NCBI GenBank assembly: GCA_046730475.1 | Contig: JBKPIY010000051.1 | Location: forward strand, 1 to 29,555 | Length of the DNA stretch: 29,555 nt | Reading direction: 5' to 3' | From: JBKPIY01 sp046730475 | GTDB taxonomy: Bacteria; Actinomycetota; Thermoleophilia; Solirubrobacterales; 70-9 | Part shown: piece after piece, positions 14,960 through 22,882 of the stretch | Numbering within the stretch: the first letter of the stretch is position 1 | Layout: each line of letters begins with the position of its first letter | Translations under genes and position numbers: made by a program | Notes under the pieces: model-generated | The model's database searches: none | Seen by the model: only the letters and a program-made list of their open reading frames with translations | Told to the model about the DNA's origin: nothing

Positions 14960-17587
14960 CTACCCGCGCAGCCGCTTTTCAATCGCCTCCCGCGCAGTCG
15001 CCAGCGCCGCCTCGAGCTTGTCGGGGTCCCTGCCGCCGGCCTGGGCGACCTCGTCGCGTCCCCCGCCGCCGCCGCCGACGATCGCGGCGGCCTCCCTGAT
15101 CACCGCCGCCGCTGACAGCCCCCGCTCGACCGCGGTCCGCCCGAATGCCGCCACCAGGGCGACCTTGCCGTCCTCGGCGGCCCCGAGGACGACGGCGGCG
15201 TCGCCGGCGCGCTCCTGGACTCGGTGGGCCAGCTGGAGGAGCGCCTTCTGATCGCCGCTCGCCCGGGCCGCGATCACCTTCACGCCCTCGACCTCGTCCC
15301 CGGCCGACGCGAGCTCGTCGGTGAGCCTGCCGAGCTCCTCGGCTCCGGCGCGCCTCGCGTGGCGCTCGAGCTCGGCCAGCCGCTCGCTCGCCCTGCGGGC
15401 GCCGGCGAGGGGATCCTGCTCTGAGCCGAGCAGCCTCCCGACCTCGCTGAGGGCGCGGGAGCGCTCGCGGAACCAGTCGATCGCGGCGGGGCCTGTGAGC
15501 GCCTCGATCCGGCGCACGTTGGCGGCGCTGGACCCCTCCGAGACGATCGCGAAGATCCCCACCCCGGCGGTGTTGATCATGTGGGTGCCGCCGCAGAGCT
15601 CGCGGGACACCCCGTCGACCTCGACCACCCGGACCCACTCGCCGTACTTCTCGCCGAACAGCGCCATCGCCCCGAGGCGCTCTGCGTCCGCGCGCGACAT
15701 CTGCATCGCTCGCACCCAGTGGCTCTCCTTGATCCACCGGTTGACGAGATCGCCCACCGCCCGCGTCTCCTCGACCGAGAGGGGAGCGCCGTGGGTGAAG
15801 TCGAACCGGAGCTTGTCGGGGCGCACGGCCGAGCCCGCCTGGCGGACGTGGGTGCCCAGCACCTGGCGGAGGGCGGCGTGAAGGAGGTGGGTGGCGGTGT
15901 GGTTTCGCATCGTCGCGAACCGGGTTACGTGGTCCACCTCGGCCTCCACCCGGGTCCCGGGCTCGAGGGCGCCCGGAGACCCGCTCGGCTTCAGGCTCAC
16001 GGCCTGGTCGTCGCCGATCCGGTAGACGTCCGCGACCTCGGCCTCGCTCCCGTCCCAGCGAACCACGCCCGAGTCGGCCACCTGGCCTCCGCCCTCGGCG
16101 TAGAACGGGCTCTCCTCGAGCTTCGCCAGGAGCGAGCCGTCGGAGCGCTCGACCGCGAGCACGCTCGTCTCGGCGCGGAGCTTCTCGTAGCCGACGAACC
16201 GGGAGGGTGGAGCCGAGGCGGCGAAGGCGAGGACGGCGCCGTGGCGGTCCTCGGAGCCGTGGGCGGTGGCGGTCCCCATCCGGGCCCGGTGGCGCTGCTC
16301 CTCCATCAGCTCCTCGAACCCCTGGTCGTCGACCGAGAGGCCCTCCTCCGCCAGGAGCTCCTTGGTGACGTCGTAGGGGAAGCCGTAGGTGTCGTGGAGG
16401 CGGAAGGCGTCGGCGGCGTCGATCCAGGAGGTCTCCTCGGCCCTCGCCCGCTCGACCAGCTCGGCGAGCAGCTGGGTGCCGCGGTCGAGGGTGCGCCCGA
16501 AGCTCTCCTCCTCGTCGCGGGCCCAGCGCAGGACGGTGTCGCGCTCGGCCGCGAGCTCCGGGTAGGCGGGGGCGAGCAGCTCCAGGGCCCGACCCGCGAA
16601 GCGATCCATGAACGGCGTCTCCAGGCCGATCGCGCGGCCCTGCTGAATCGCCCGGCGCATGATCCGGCGCAGCACGTATCCGCGGTCCTCGTTCGACGGG
16701 ACGACCCCGTCCGCAATCAGCGCCGCCGTCCCCCGGGAGTGGTCGGCCAGGATCCGCATCGCCCGGGTGGTCGCCCTTCCCTCGTCGTAGGAGCGGCCCG
16801 AGAGCCCCTCGGCGAGATCGACCAGCGGCCGCAGGGCGTCGGTCTCGAACACCGAGGGGACGTCCTGGAGGATCGCCGCCATCCGCTCGAGGCCCATCCC
16901 GGTGTCGATGTTCTTCGCCGGCAGCTCCGTCAGGGTGCCGTCCTCGGCGAGGTCATAGCTCATGAACACGTGGTTCCAGTACTCGAGGAACCGGTCGGTG
17001 TCGTCGCCCGGCCGGTCGCCCGCGGCGCCGAACCCCTCGCCGCGATCGAGGTACATCTCAGAGCACGGCCCGCAGGGGCCGGTGGTCCCGCCCTGCCAGA
17101 AGTTCTCCGCGCGCGGGAGCAGGACGATCCGCTCCGCCGGCAGCCCGATCCGCCTCCAGATCTCGATCGCCTCCTCGTCGGGGCCGAGCCCCAGCTCCTC
17201 GTCCCCGGCGAACACGGTCGCCCAGATCAGGTCGGGGTCGAAGCCGAAGCCCTCGACGGAGAGCTCCCAGCCCCAGGCGATCGACTGCTCCTTGAAGTAG
17301 TCGCCGAAGCTCCAGTTGCCGAGCATCTCGAAGAAGGTGAGATGGCGGGCGGTGTTGCCGACCTCCTCGATGTCGACCGTCCGGAAGCAGCGCTGGACGT
17401 CGGCCACCCGCGGCGCGGGCGGCTTCTCCTCGCCGCGGAAGCAGCGCTTGAAGGGCTGCATCCCCGCGGTCGTGAGCAGCACCGAGGGATCATCGAACGG
17501 CGGCACCAGCGAGGCCGAGGGCACCAGCTTGTGGCCGCGCTCCTCGAAGAACGAGAGGAACAGCTCGCGGATCTCGTCGACCTTCAT
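14960..17587 (-). CDS. alaS: Alanyl-tRNA synthetase
   Basis: Charges tRNA-Ala; 875 residues, the full bacterial length. The class II catalytic domain is at the N-terminus: TTAGMQPFKRCFRG (about 39-52), HLTFFEMLGNWSFGDYFK and NIDTGMGLERMA. The editing domain has HTATHLLH around residue 560 and CGGTHM around 663, the four usual zinc-site positions. The C-Ala domain carries VGGGGGGRDEVAQAGG near the end. The ATG at 17587 starts the conserved VDEIRELFLSFFEERGHK segment and has TAGACT 7 bases upstream without a Shine-Dalgarno, consistent with a leaderless mRNA. That also argues against a T-box leader. In many actinobacteria alaS lies close to ruvX-mltG-aroE; here the opp operon intervenes. Confidence 0.97.
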   Translation of the reverse strand: MKVDEIRELFLSFFEERGHKLVPSASLVPPFDDPSVLLTTAGMQPFKRCFRGEEKPPAPRVADVQRCFRTVDIEEVGNTARHLTFFEMLGNWSFGDYFKEQSIAWGWELSVEGFGFDPDLIWATVFAGDEELGLGPDEEAIEIWRRIGLPAERIVLLPRAENFWQGGTTGPCGPCSEMYLDRGEGFGAAGDRPGDDTDRFLEYWNHVFMSYDLAEDGTLTELPAKNIDTGMGLERMAAILQDVPSVFETDALRPLVDLAEGLSGRSYDEGRATTRAMRILADHSRGTAALIADGVVPSNEDRGYVLRRIMRRAIQQGRAIGLETPFMDRFAGRALELLAPAYPELAAERDTVLRWARDEEESFGRTLDRGTQLLAELVERARAEETSWIDAADAFRLHDTYGFPYDVTKELLAEEGLSVDDQGFEELMEEQRHRARMGTATAHGSEDRHGAVLAFAASAPPSRFVGYEKLRAETSVLAVERSDGSLLAKLEESPFYAEGGGQVADSGVVRWDGSEAEVADVYRIGDDQAVSLKPSGSPGALEPGTRVEAEVDHVTRFATMRNHTATHLLHAALRQVLGTHVRQAGSAVRPDKLRFDFTHGAPLSVEETRAVGDLVNRWIKESHWVRAMQMSRADAERLGAMALFGEKYGEWVRVVEVDGVSRELCGGTHMINTAGVGIFAIVSEGSSAANVRRIEALTGPAAIDWFRERSRALSEVGRLLGSEQDPLAGARRASERLAELERHARRAGAEELGRLTDELASAGDEVEGVKVIAARASGDQKALLQLAHRVQERAGDAAVVLGAAEDGKVALVAAFGRTAVERGLSAAAVIREAAAIVGGGGGGRDEVAQAGGRDPDKLEAALATAREAIEKRLRG

Positions 17588-17594
17588 CGCGCCC

Positions 17595-17600
17595 AGTCTA
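17595..17600 (-). promoter_or_regulatory. Candidate -10 element for leaderless alaS
   Basis: TAGACT on the minus strand, 7 bases before the alaS ATG. It faces the divergent element at 17628. Confidence 0.45.
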
Positions 17601-17627
17601 GGAACCGGGGAGCCGTGCGGGCGGCGA

Positions 17628-17633
17628 TACCCT
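17628..17633 (+). promoter_or_regulatory. Candidate -10 element for the PF06475-like gene
   Basis: TACCCT, 6 bases before GTG 17640. With the alaS element it forms a compact divergent promoter in a 52-base gap. Confidence 0.4.
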
Positions 17634-17639
17634 GCCACC

Positions 17640-18236
17640 GTGCGGCGGATGCTGGTGTGGCGCGGGTTGGACGCTTGGCGCGCCTACGCCGCGATCGTCG
17701 AGGGAGACGAGATCTCATGCCGGGCCACCGGGACCCAGCTCGGCATCGACCCTCTCCCCTACCGCGTCGACTACGAGCTCGAGCTAGGCGACGGGTTCGT
17801 GACCAGGCGCTTCGCGGTGCGCGCGGCCGGCGAGGGCTGGGCCCGCGAGCTCGAGCTGCGAGGCGGCGGCGACGGCAGGTGGGAGATCGAGGCGAGCTCG
17901 GACGGCGCCGCGGAGCTGGGCGAGGCGGGTGGAGGTGCGGCGGCGCTCGCGGGCGCGCTCGACTGCGACCTCGCCAACTGCCCCCTGACCAACTTCATGC
18001 CCGCTCGCCGCCATCGCCTCCACCTGCGCCGGGGCGCCCGCGACTTCCTGATGGCGTGGGTGTCGGTGCCCGATCTTGCGGTCACGCCTTCGCGCCAGCG
18101 CTATGAGCACCTCGGCGAGCGTGGCGGTCGGCGGCTGGTTCGCTACGTCGGCCTCGACACCGACTTCACCGCCGAGCTCGAGCTGGACGACGAGGCACTG
18201 GTGATCCTCTATCCGGAGATGGCCGAACGGGTGTAG
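17640..18236 (+). CDS. Putative glycolipid-binding domain protein (PF06475-like)
   Basis: A 198-residue protein that resembles the putative glycolipid-binding family, whose function is not well characterised. Recognisable features are the W-R-G start (MLVWRGLDAW), YRVDYELELGDGFVTRRFAV, ALDCDLANCPLTNFMPARR (the DVDL..TP.TN.LP-type motif), AWVSVPDLAVTPSRQRYE and DTDFTAELELDDEALVILYPE. No signal peptide or membrane segment is seen, so it is probably cytoplasmic. GTG 17640 is chosen over ATG 17649 because of the TACCCT hexamer; the two differ by only three residues. It is divergent from alaS and convergent with mnmA. The family assignment is from memory of the motif pattern. Confidence 0.8.
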   Translation: MRRMLVWRGLDAWRAYAAIVEGDEISCRATGTQLGIDPLPYRVDYELELGDGFVTRRFAVRAAGEGWARELELRGGGDGRWEIEASSDGAAELGEAGGGAAALAGALDCDLANCPLTNFMPARRHRLHLRRGARDFLMAWVSVPDLAVTPSRQRYEHLGERGGRRLVRYVGLDTDFTAELELDDEALVILYPEMAERV

Positions 18237-18271
18237 CGCCGCCCAGTTCGATCGGGGGCCCCGCGGGGCGA

Positions 18272-19714
18272 TCAGGCGATCGTGCCGTGACCGACGATCA
18301 GCTCGCCGTCGAGCAGCGACGCGGCCTGGCCCGGCGCCACGCCGTAGGCGGGCTCCTCGAGCTCGATCGTGAGCTCGCCTCTGCCGTTCCCGCTGGCTCC
18401 GTCGAGGCGGCAGGGCAGCGGCCGCGAGTGGTGGCGGAGGCGAACCCGGTCGACCCGGGCCGGACTCCGGTGCAGCCGCGAGCCTCGAAGGAGGACGGTG
18501 CGCTCGGCCAGCCGCTCGCGCTCGCCGACCACGACCCGGTTCGAGCTCGCGTCCTTGGCGAGCACGTAGAGCGGCCTGCTTCCGGCGACGCCCAATCCCC
18601 GGCGCTGGCCGACGGTGAAGTTGTGATGGCCGGGGTGGGTGCCGAGCACGTGGCCGGCGCCGTCGACGATCTCACCGGGGCGGTCGCGAACGGCCGCGTG
18701 GCGGGCGAGGAAGTCGCTCTTGCTCGATCCGGCCAGAAAGCAGAGGTCCTGGCTCTCGGGCCTGCTCGCCACCGGCAGGCCGGCACGGTCGGCGATCCGG
18801 CGCACCTCGGGCTTGGTGCGCTCCGCGAGCGGGAAGCGGAGGCGGGCGAGCGAGGCGGGCCCGAGCGCGGCCAGCATGTGGGTCTGGTCCTTCCCCTCGT
18901 CCGCGGCGCACGCGAGGAGCGGCCCGTCGCCGTCGTCGACCAGGCGCGCGTAGTGGCCGGTGACGAGATGCGAGGCGCCGACCCGGTCGGCGAGCTCGAT
19001 CATCGCGTCGATCCGGACCTCGCCGTTGCAGCGCACGCACGGGTTGGGGGTGCGGCCGGCCGCGTAGCCGGCGAGGAAGTCCTCGACCACGGTCGAGCGA
19101 AACCGGTCCTGGAGATCGAGGGTGAGGTGTGCGATGCCAAGCGAGTGGGCGAGCTCCCGCGCCCGCAGCACCGCCTCGGGCGAGCAGCACGCCCTGGTGC
19201 CGTCGGTGGCGGGATCGGCCCACAGCTTCAGGGTGACGGCGACGACCTCGGCGCCGCGCTCGCGCTCGAGGAGGGCGGCGACCGCGGAGTCGACCCCGCC
19301 GCTGAGGGCGACAAGGACGCGCTCGCCGGCGGGCGCCTCGGCGAGCGATCGATCGGAGGCGGCGGCCGCGGCAACGGATCGGTGGAGCGCGTCGGCGGCG
19401 AGCCCGGCCGCGTGGCGGTGGGTCGGCGCCAGGCCCCCCAGCTCGAATGCGATCCGCCCGGGGGCGAGCTGGGCCGCCTCCAGCATCGGCTTCCCCTCGA
19501 CGAGCTCGCAGGTGGCGGCGGCCGCGGCGGCGCTGGCGGCGCACCCGTCGGCGTCGAAGGTCGCGCGCGCGACCGAGCCCGACTCGATCGAGACCGAGAT
19601 CCTCACCAGATCGCCGCAGGGCGCCCCGCCCGCTGAGCCCGAGAACCCGCCGGCGGGCTCGGGGCCACGCCGGGCGCCGTCCGCCAGGTACTCCTCGATC
19701 AGCTCGCGACTCAT
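18272..19714 (-). CDS. mnmA: IscU/NifU-like domain fused to tRNA-specific 2-thiouridylase MnmA
   Basis: A 480-residue two-domain protein; MnmA alone is usually about 360. Residues about 1-118 resemble an Fe-S scaffold: PCGD (Cys33, Asp35), DGCAAS (Cys58), ELVEGKP and ELGGLAP. The third scaffold Cys (HC in IscU) is Ala102 (HRHAAG). An extra Cys69 is present. Residues about 130-480 are MnmA, which thiolates U34 of Glu/Gln/Lys tRNAs. It shows the PP-loop SGGVDS (138-143), TPNPCVRCN with Cys226 and Cys229, TGHYAR, KDQTHML, SQDLCFL with Cys325 and NFTVGQRRGLG. Cys229 and Cys325 match the catalytic cysteines; the CxxC at 226-229 marks the type with an additional Cys. The ATG has TACCCT 8 bases upstream. 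No cysteine desulfurase gene is in the window. Confidence 0.92.
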   Translation of the reverse strand: MSRELIEEYLADGARRGPEPAGGFSGSAGGAPCGDLVRISVSIESGSVARATFDADGCAASAAAAAATCELVEGKPMLEAAQLAPGRIAFELGGLAPTHRHAAGLAADALHRSVAAAAASDRSLAEAPAGERVLVALSGGVDSAVAALLERERGAEVVAVTLKLWADPATDGTRACCSPEAVLRARELAHSLGIAHLTLDLQDRFRSTVVEDFLAGYAAGRTPNPCVRCNGEVRIDAMIELADRVGASHLVTGHYARLVDDGDGPLLACAADEGKDQTHMLAALGPASLARLRFPLAERTKPEVRRIADRAGLPVASRPESQDLCFLAGSSKSDFLARHAAVRDRPGEIVDGAGHVLGTHPGHHNFTVGQRRGLGVAGSRPLYVLAKDASSNRVVVGERERLAERTVLLRGSRLHRSPARVDRVRLRHHSRPLPCRLDGASGNGRGELTIELEEPAYGVAPGQAASLLDGELIVGHGTIA

Positions 19715-19722
19715 CGAGCGGA

Positions 19723-19728
19723 AGGGTA
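19723..19728 (-). promoter_or_regulatory. Candidate -10 element for mnmA
   Basis: TACCCT on the minus strand, 8 bases before the ATG of the fusion gene. No Shine-Dalgarno lies between them. Confidence 0.4.
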
Positions 19729-19927
19729 CGAGGAAGGCACGGGCTCCAACCCGCCGTTGCCGCCCCGGCTCATTAACCCGTCTAAGACAGGTGGGCGTCT
19801 ACCGGGCGAACCGAATCGGCGCGCCCGGAAATCGACTCCCAAGCCGTTTGTGTTGGGTCAAACATTGGGACGGCTCGCGCACGGGCTCGAGCCCCCCCGA
19901 ACCCTAGCACCGGCCAAATCGACCCCG

Positions 19928-19943
19928 GCGCCGTTTCCGGCGC
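19928..19943 (-). other. Hairpin with GAAA tetraloop in the 260-base gap upstream of mnmA
   Basis: On the minus strand GCGCCG-GAAA-CGGCGC forms a 6-bp stem closed by a GNRA loop, 31 bases after the stop of the SnoaL-like gene. No T-tract follows. It may end the upstream operon or be part of a structured RNA. The rest of the gap (19715-19974) holds a 12-base palindrome GGGCTCGAGCCC and no convincing gene. Confidence 0.35.
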
Positions 19944-19974
19944 GCTCCCCGATGGTCCCGTGGACGGGGCGACC

Positions 19975-20340
19975 CTAGTACTCGAGCAAATCGAACAGCC
20001 TCCACGAGGAGACCCGCCCGTCGCGGATCCCGAGCTCGATCCGCACCGGCGAGGAGTCGCCGATCTCACCGGAGTGGCGCCAGACGTACTGGAGCTCGGC
20101 GTGGACGGTTACACCATCGGCCCTCGAATCGATCGCGACCGGGACATACCGACGGACGAGGTGGTCGAAGACCTTGCCCCCCCAATCCATCGCCGCGACA
20201 CGCCCGCGGTGGACGGTGCGCTCGGTGCGGATCTCGACCTCGGGATGGACGAGCTCGCCGACCGTCGCCCGGTCGCTCTCACTGAGGGCTGCCAGGAACC
20301 GGCGGGCGAGCTCCTCGGAGTCCTTCGCTCGGCCGGTCAG
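19975..20340 (-). CDS. SnoaL-like / NTF2-fold small protein, probable CTG start
   Basis: A 121-residue protein with the pattern of the SnoaL/NTF2-like cone fold. It has an N-terminal helix (DSEELARRFLAALSESD), a segment about 'hPEVEIRTERTVHRG', then beta-strands with alternating residues (VTVHAELQYVWRHSG, SPVRIELGIRDGRVSSWRLF). Such folds bind or transform small polar substrates; no specific activity can be assigned. No ATG, GTG or TTG exists in frame for more than 60 codons upstream of the conserved helix or within it. The only sensible start is CTG, which overlaps the preceding gene's stop as CTGA. It is the last gene of the MBL-hisS-aspS-GH3 gene group. Confidence 0.75.
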   Translation of the reverse strand: MTGRAKDSEELARRFLAALSESDRATVGELVHPEVEIRTERTVHRGRVAAMDWGGKVFDHLVRRYVPVAIDSRADGVTVHAELQYVWRHSGEIGDSSPVRIELGIRDGRVSSWRLFDLLEY

Positions 20341-21341
20341 CGCTTGTCGCGGAGCCGGTCGAGGAGGTGGCGCGGCTGATCGCCGAGGCTCGACTCGCCG
20401 ACGGCGCTGAGCGCGACGCCAAGGGCGCCCAGGATCAGCAGCAGCGGAGGCCAGACGCCGAAGTCGTGGGCGTGCTCCCCGCCGTTGCGCGCGTCGGTCC
20501 CAGCGAGAACCAGGAAGGCGAGCAGGCCGACGACGCCGACGTAGACGGGACCGCGAACCCCGATCCGCGAGCCGATCCCGACCAGGCCCAGCGAGACGAG
20601 CAGGAGGACGATGTCCCAGCCGAGCGCATCGGCGGGCAGCGGGAGCAGGGTCAACCCCGCTGCGCGGTTCGCGAGCACGGAGCCGAAGCCAAGCCCGGCG
20701 CCGAGCACCGCCGCGATCCCGGCGCCGGTGAGCAGCTCGGAGGCCTTCCAGAGGGCGGGATCCCCGCCCGGGCGGGTCGCCGTGTCGACGCCGCCCTCGG
20801 CGCCGGGGTTGGTGCGCCACAGCTGCACGCTTCCGGCGAGCAGGCCGATCGCGAGAATGCCGAGGAGGCCGCGATAGGTGCCCCAGTGGGGGCTGAGCCC
20901 GCCGGACAGGATCTCGTTCCAGAGCGCCGACCAGGAGACGATCACCGCGATCGCGCCGAGCAGGAGCTGGAACCGGACGCCGGCGACCACCCCGGCGTAG
21001 CCGGCCATCACCGCGGTCACCCCCGCGATCCAGAAGGTGTTCAGCGAAGAGCCGTGGCCGCCCGCCAGATCGACGAACGATGAAAGAGCGAGCGGCACGA
21101 AAACGAGGCCGAAGACGCTGTACACCGCTTGCCACGAGCGCGTCCCGTTCGTGTACTGCTCGGTGAACACCCCGGCCCAGTACAGGAAGACAGCCGGCAC
21201 GGTGAAGATCACGAGCTGGACGAAGTCGCTCCACTCCGACCCCTTTCGGATCGCCCACATGAGAACGCCGATCCCGAGCAGGAGCCCGCCGACCTTGCGC
21301 AGCGCGTCGCGCGTGTCGTCGGGTCTCAACAGTTCACTCAT
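20337..21341 (-). CDS. Polytopic membrane protein of unknown function
   Basis: A 334-residue protein with about ten hydrophobic helices separated by short loops, for example GGLLLGIGVLMWAI, VIFTVPAVFLYWAG, LLGILAIGLLAGSV, ILLLVSLGLVGIGS and LLLILGALGVALSAVG. It has a short charged N-terminus (SELLRPDDTRDALRK) and a basic C-terminus. The helix distribution resembles DUF2157-type membrane proteins, but I cannot confirm a family. The ATG lies 3 bases after the stop of the GH3 gene and its stop overlaps the CTG of the SnoaL-like gene, so it is part of the same operon. Its role may be linked to the envelope, given the GH3 neighbour (inference). Confidence 0.85.
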   Translation of the reverse strand: MSELLRPDDTRDALRKVGGLLLGIGVLMWAIRKGSEWSDFVQLVIFTVPAVFLYWAGVFTEQYTNGTRSWQAVYSVFGLVFVPLALSSFVDLAGGHGSSLNTFWIAGVTAVMAGYAGVVAGVRFQLLLGAIAVIVSWSALWNEILSGGLSPHWGTYRGLLGILAIGLLAGSVQLWRTNPGAEGGVDTATRPGGDPALWKASELLTGAGIAAVLGAGLGFGSVLANRAAGLTLLPLPADALGWDIVLLLVSLGLVGIGSRIGVRGPVYVGVVGLLAFLVLAGTDARNGGEHAHDFGVWPPLLLILGALGVALSAVGESSLGDQPRHLLDRLRDKR

Positions 21342-21344
21342 CGG

Positions 21345-22865
21345 CTAAAGGCTGGGGGTTCCGGGGCTCTGGGTGGTGCTCGAGGTCGTCGAGCTCGTCG
21401 GCGCCGCGGGGGCGGTGGTGGTGGCGGTTGCCCCGGTGGTTGGCGTGGTTGCCGTGGTGGTCGGCGCCGCCGGGAGAGCGGTCGGGGTGCTCCTCGCGAG
21501 GGCACCTGAGTCGATGCTTCTCTTCAGCGCGACGATCCGGTCGTAGGCCCGCTGGAGGATCGACTGGTCGAGGACGCCCTTCTTGACCGCCTTCACCAGG
21601 GCCTTGGACGCCGCCTGGGCGACGCCCGGGTGCTGCGCGAGCAGGGCGAGATCGGCGCCGGCGGCGATCGCCTTCACCACCGCCGCCTTCGGCCCCGCCC
21701 CCACCGCCGGCGTCTCGAGATCGTCGGTGATCACCACCCCCTGGTAGCCGAGCTCACCCCTGAGAAGGCCCTGGATGATGTCCGGGGAGAAGGCGGCGGG
21801 CTTCTGCGAGCCGAGCTCAGGATAGGAGGCGGTCGACACCATCACCAGCCCGACGTTGGAGTCGATCGCGTCCCGGAACGGTACCAGGTCGGCGTCGAGC
21901 AGGTCCTTGGCCGCCGTCACCGAGACCGCCTGGAAGTCGGTGTTCTGCTTCGCATAGCCGAGTCCGGGGAAATGCTTGGCGGTGGCGGCGACGTCGGTCG
22001 ACTGCATCCCCTGGATGAAGGCCGATCCGAGCTGACCGACGGTGGCCGGGTCACCGCGGTAGGTGCGCGTGACGATCGTGTCGGCGGTCTGGCGGTGGGC
22101 GACGTCGACGACCGGCGCCAGGTCGACGTTGATTCCGACGCCCTTCAGGAACTTGCCGGTCTTCTTGCCCTGCCCCTGGGCCGTGCTCGCGTCCTTGGTC
22201 TGGGAGGGGGCAAGATTCGGCGGGCCGGGAAGCCGCTGGACGTCCCCGCCCTCCTGGTCGACCAGGATCAGCAGCGGGGGGTTCCCGCCCGACCGGGCCG
22301 CCTTCTGGAGCCTCTTCGCGTCCTGATCGACGGCGCCGGGCTTGTCGCTGGAGACGATCACCCCGCCAACCTGCCCCTTGCGGACCTCCTTCAGGAGGGT
22401 CTTGTCGACGCCCCCGTCGGGGATTCTGCCGATGATCGTCTGACCGGCGAGGCGCTTCCGCGAGATCCCGCCCGATTCCTTGCCCCCGCCGCCGCCCCCG
22501 CTGCCGCCGCTGAAGAAGACCAGGTAGACGATCAGGAGGACGAGCAGGGATAGGAAGGCGAGGGCGAAGTCCTGGCGCCGGCGGATCTTCGCCGGTAGGT
22601 CCCGGTGGCGGGGGCGGCGGCCGCGGCGGATCCGGTGCTCGGCGGTGTCGAAGGGCTCCCCGCGCTCGCGTGCACGCCGTCGCGCCTCGCCGGTGTCCCA
22701 GGGGATCTCCTCGTCGGTGTCGTAGGGATCGGTCCGCGGGCGCCCCGGCTCGCTCGGGAGGCTCGGCTCGGCCGGATCGCGCCCCGGGATACGCCTCCGC
22801 CCCCCTCTCTCGAACTCCGACGGATCGACCTCCTCAGGCCCTCTTGGCGTCCAGCCGGACTCCAC
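21345..22865 (-). CDS. Membrane-anchored GH3 (NagZ-like) protein with altered catalytic motif
   Basis: A 506-residue protein. Residues 1-98 form a charged cytoplasmic segment, 99-118 a transmembrane helix, 119-133 a Gly linker and about 140-450 a GH3 domain. The last 50 residues are a Thr/Ala/Pro/Ser-rich tail suited to the cell wall. GH3 motifs are DQEGGDVQRL (203-212), AKHFPGLG (296-303) and VVITDDLETPAV with the candidate nucleophile Asp381. NagZ enzymes carry a D-S-H acid/base dyad after KHFPGHG. Here the aligned residues read NTD (308-310), so the His is absent. It may use another acid/base or bind muropeptide sugars without cutting them. The GTG start has a strong purine-rich Shine-Dalgarno (GGGGGAGGGGGG) and lies 17 bases after aspS. 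Confidence 0.88.
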   Translation of the reverse strand: MESGWTPRGPEEVDPSEFERGGRRRIPGRDPAEPSLPSEPGRPRTDPYDTDEEIPWDTGEARRRARERGEPFDTAEHRIRRGRRPRHRDLPAKIRRRQDFALAFLSLLVLLIVYLVFFSGGSGGGGGGKESGGISRKRLAGQTIIGRIPDGGVDKTLLKEVRKGQVGGVIVSSDKPGAVDQDAKRLQKAARSGGNPPLLILVDQEGGDVQRLPGPPNLAPSQTKDASTAQGQGKKTGKFLKGVGINVDLAPVVDVAHRQTADTIVTRTYRGDPATVGQLGSAFIQGMQSTDVAATAKHFPGLGYAKQNTDFQAVSVTAAKDLLDADLVPFRDAIDSNVGLVMVSTASYPELGSQKPAAFSPDIIQGLLRGELGYQGVVITDDLETPAVGAGPKAAVVKAIAAGADLALLAQHPGVAQAASKALVKAVKKGVLDQSILQRAYDRIVALKRSIDSGALARSTPTALPAAPTTTATTPTTGATATTTAPAAPTSSTTSSTTQSPGTPSL

Positions 22866-22882
22866 CCTGGTCCCCCCTCCCC

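Noticed and set aside
15581..18106. Plus-strand open frame of 841 codons opposite alaS
   Set aside because: Antisense shadow of alaS that also overlaps the PF06475-like gene in another frame; no family motifs.
18258..18269. Palindrome GCCCCGCGGGGC between the convergent PF06475-like gene and mnmA
   Set aside because: It could be a bidirectional terminator, but the usable stem is only about 4 bp and there is no T-tract on either side.
19757..19978. Plus-strand frame of 73 codons in the gap upstream of mnmA
   Set aside because: No ribosome-binding site, no motif, Pro/Arg-rich, and it would run into the end of the SnoaL-like gene. I consider it non-coding.
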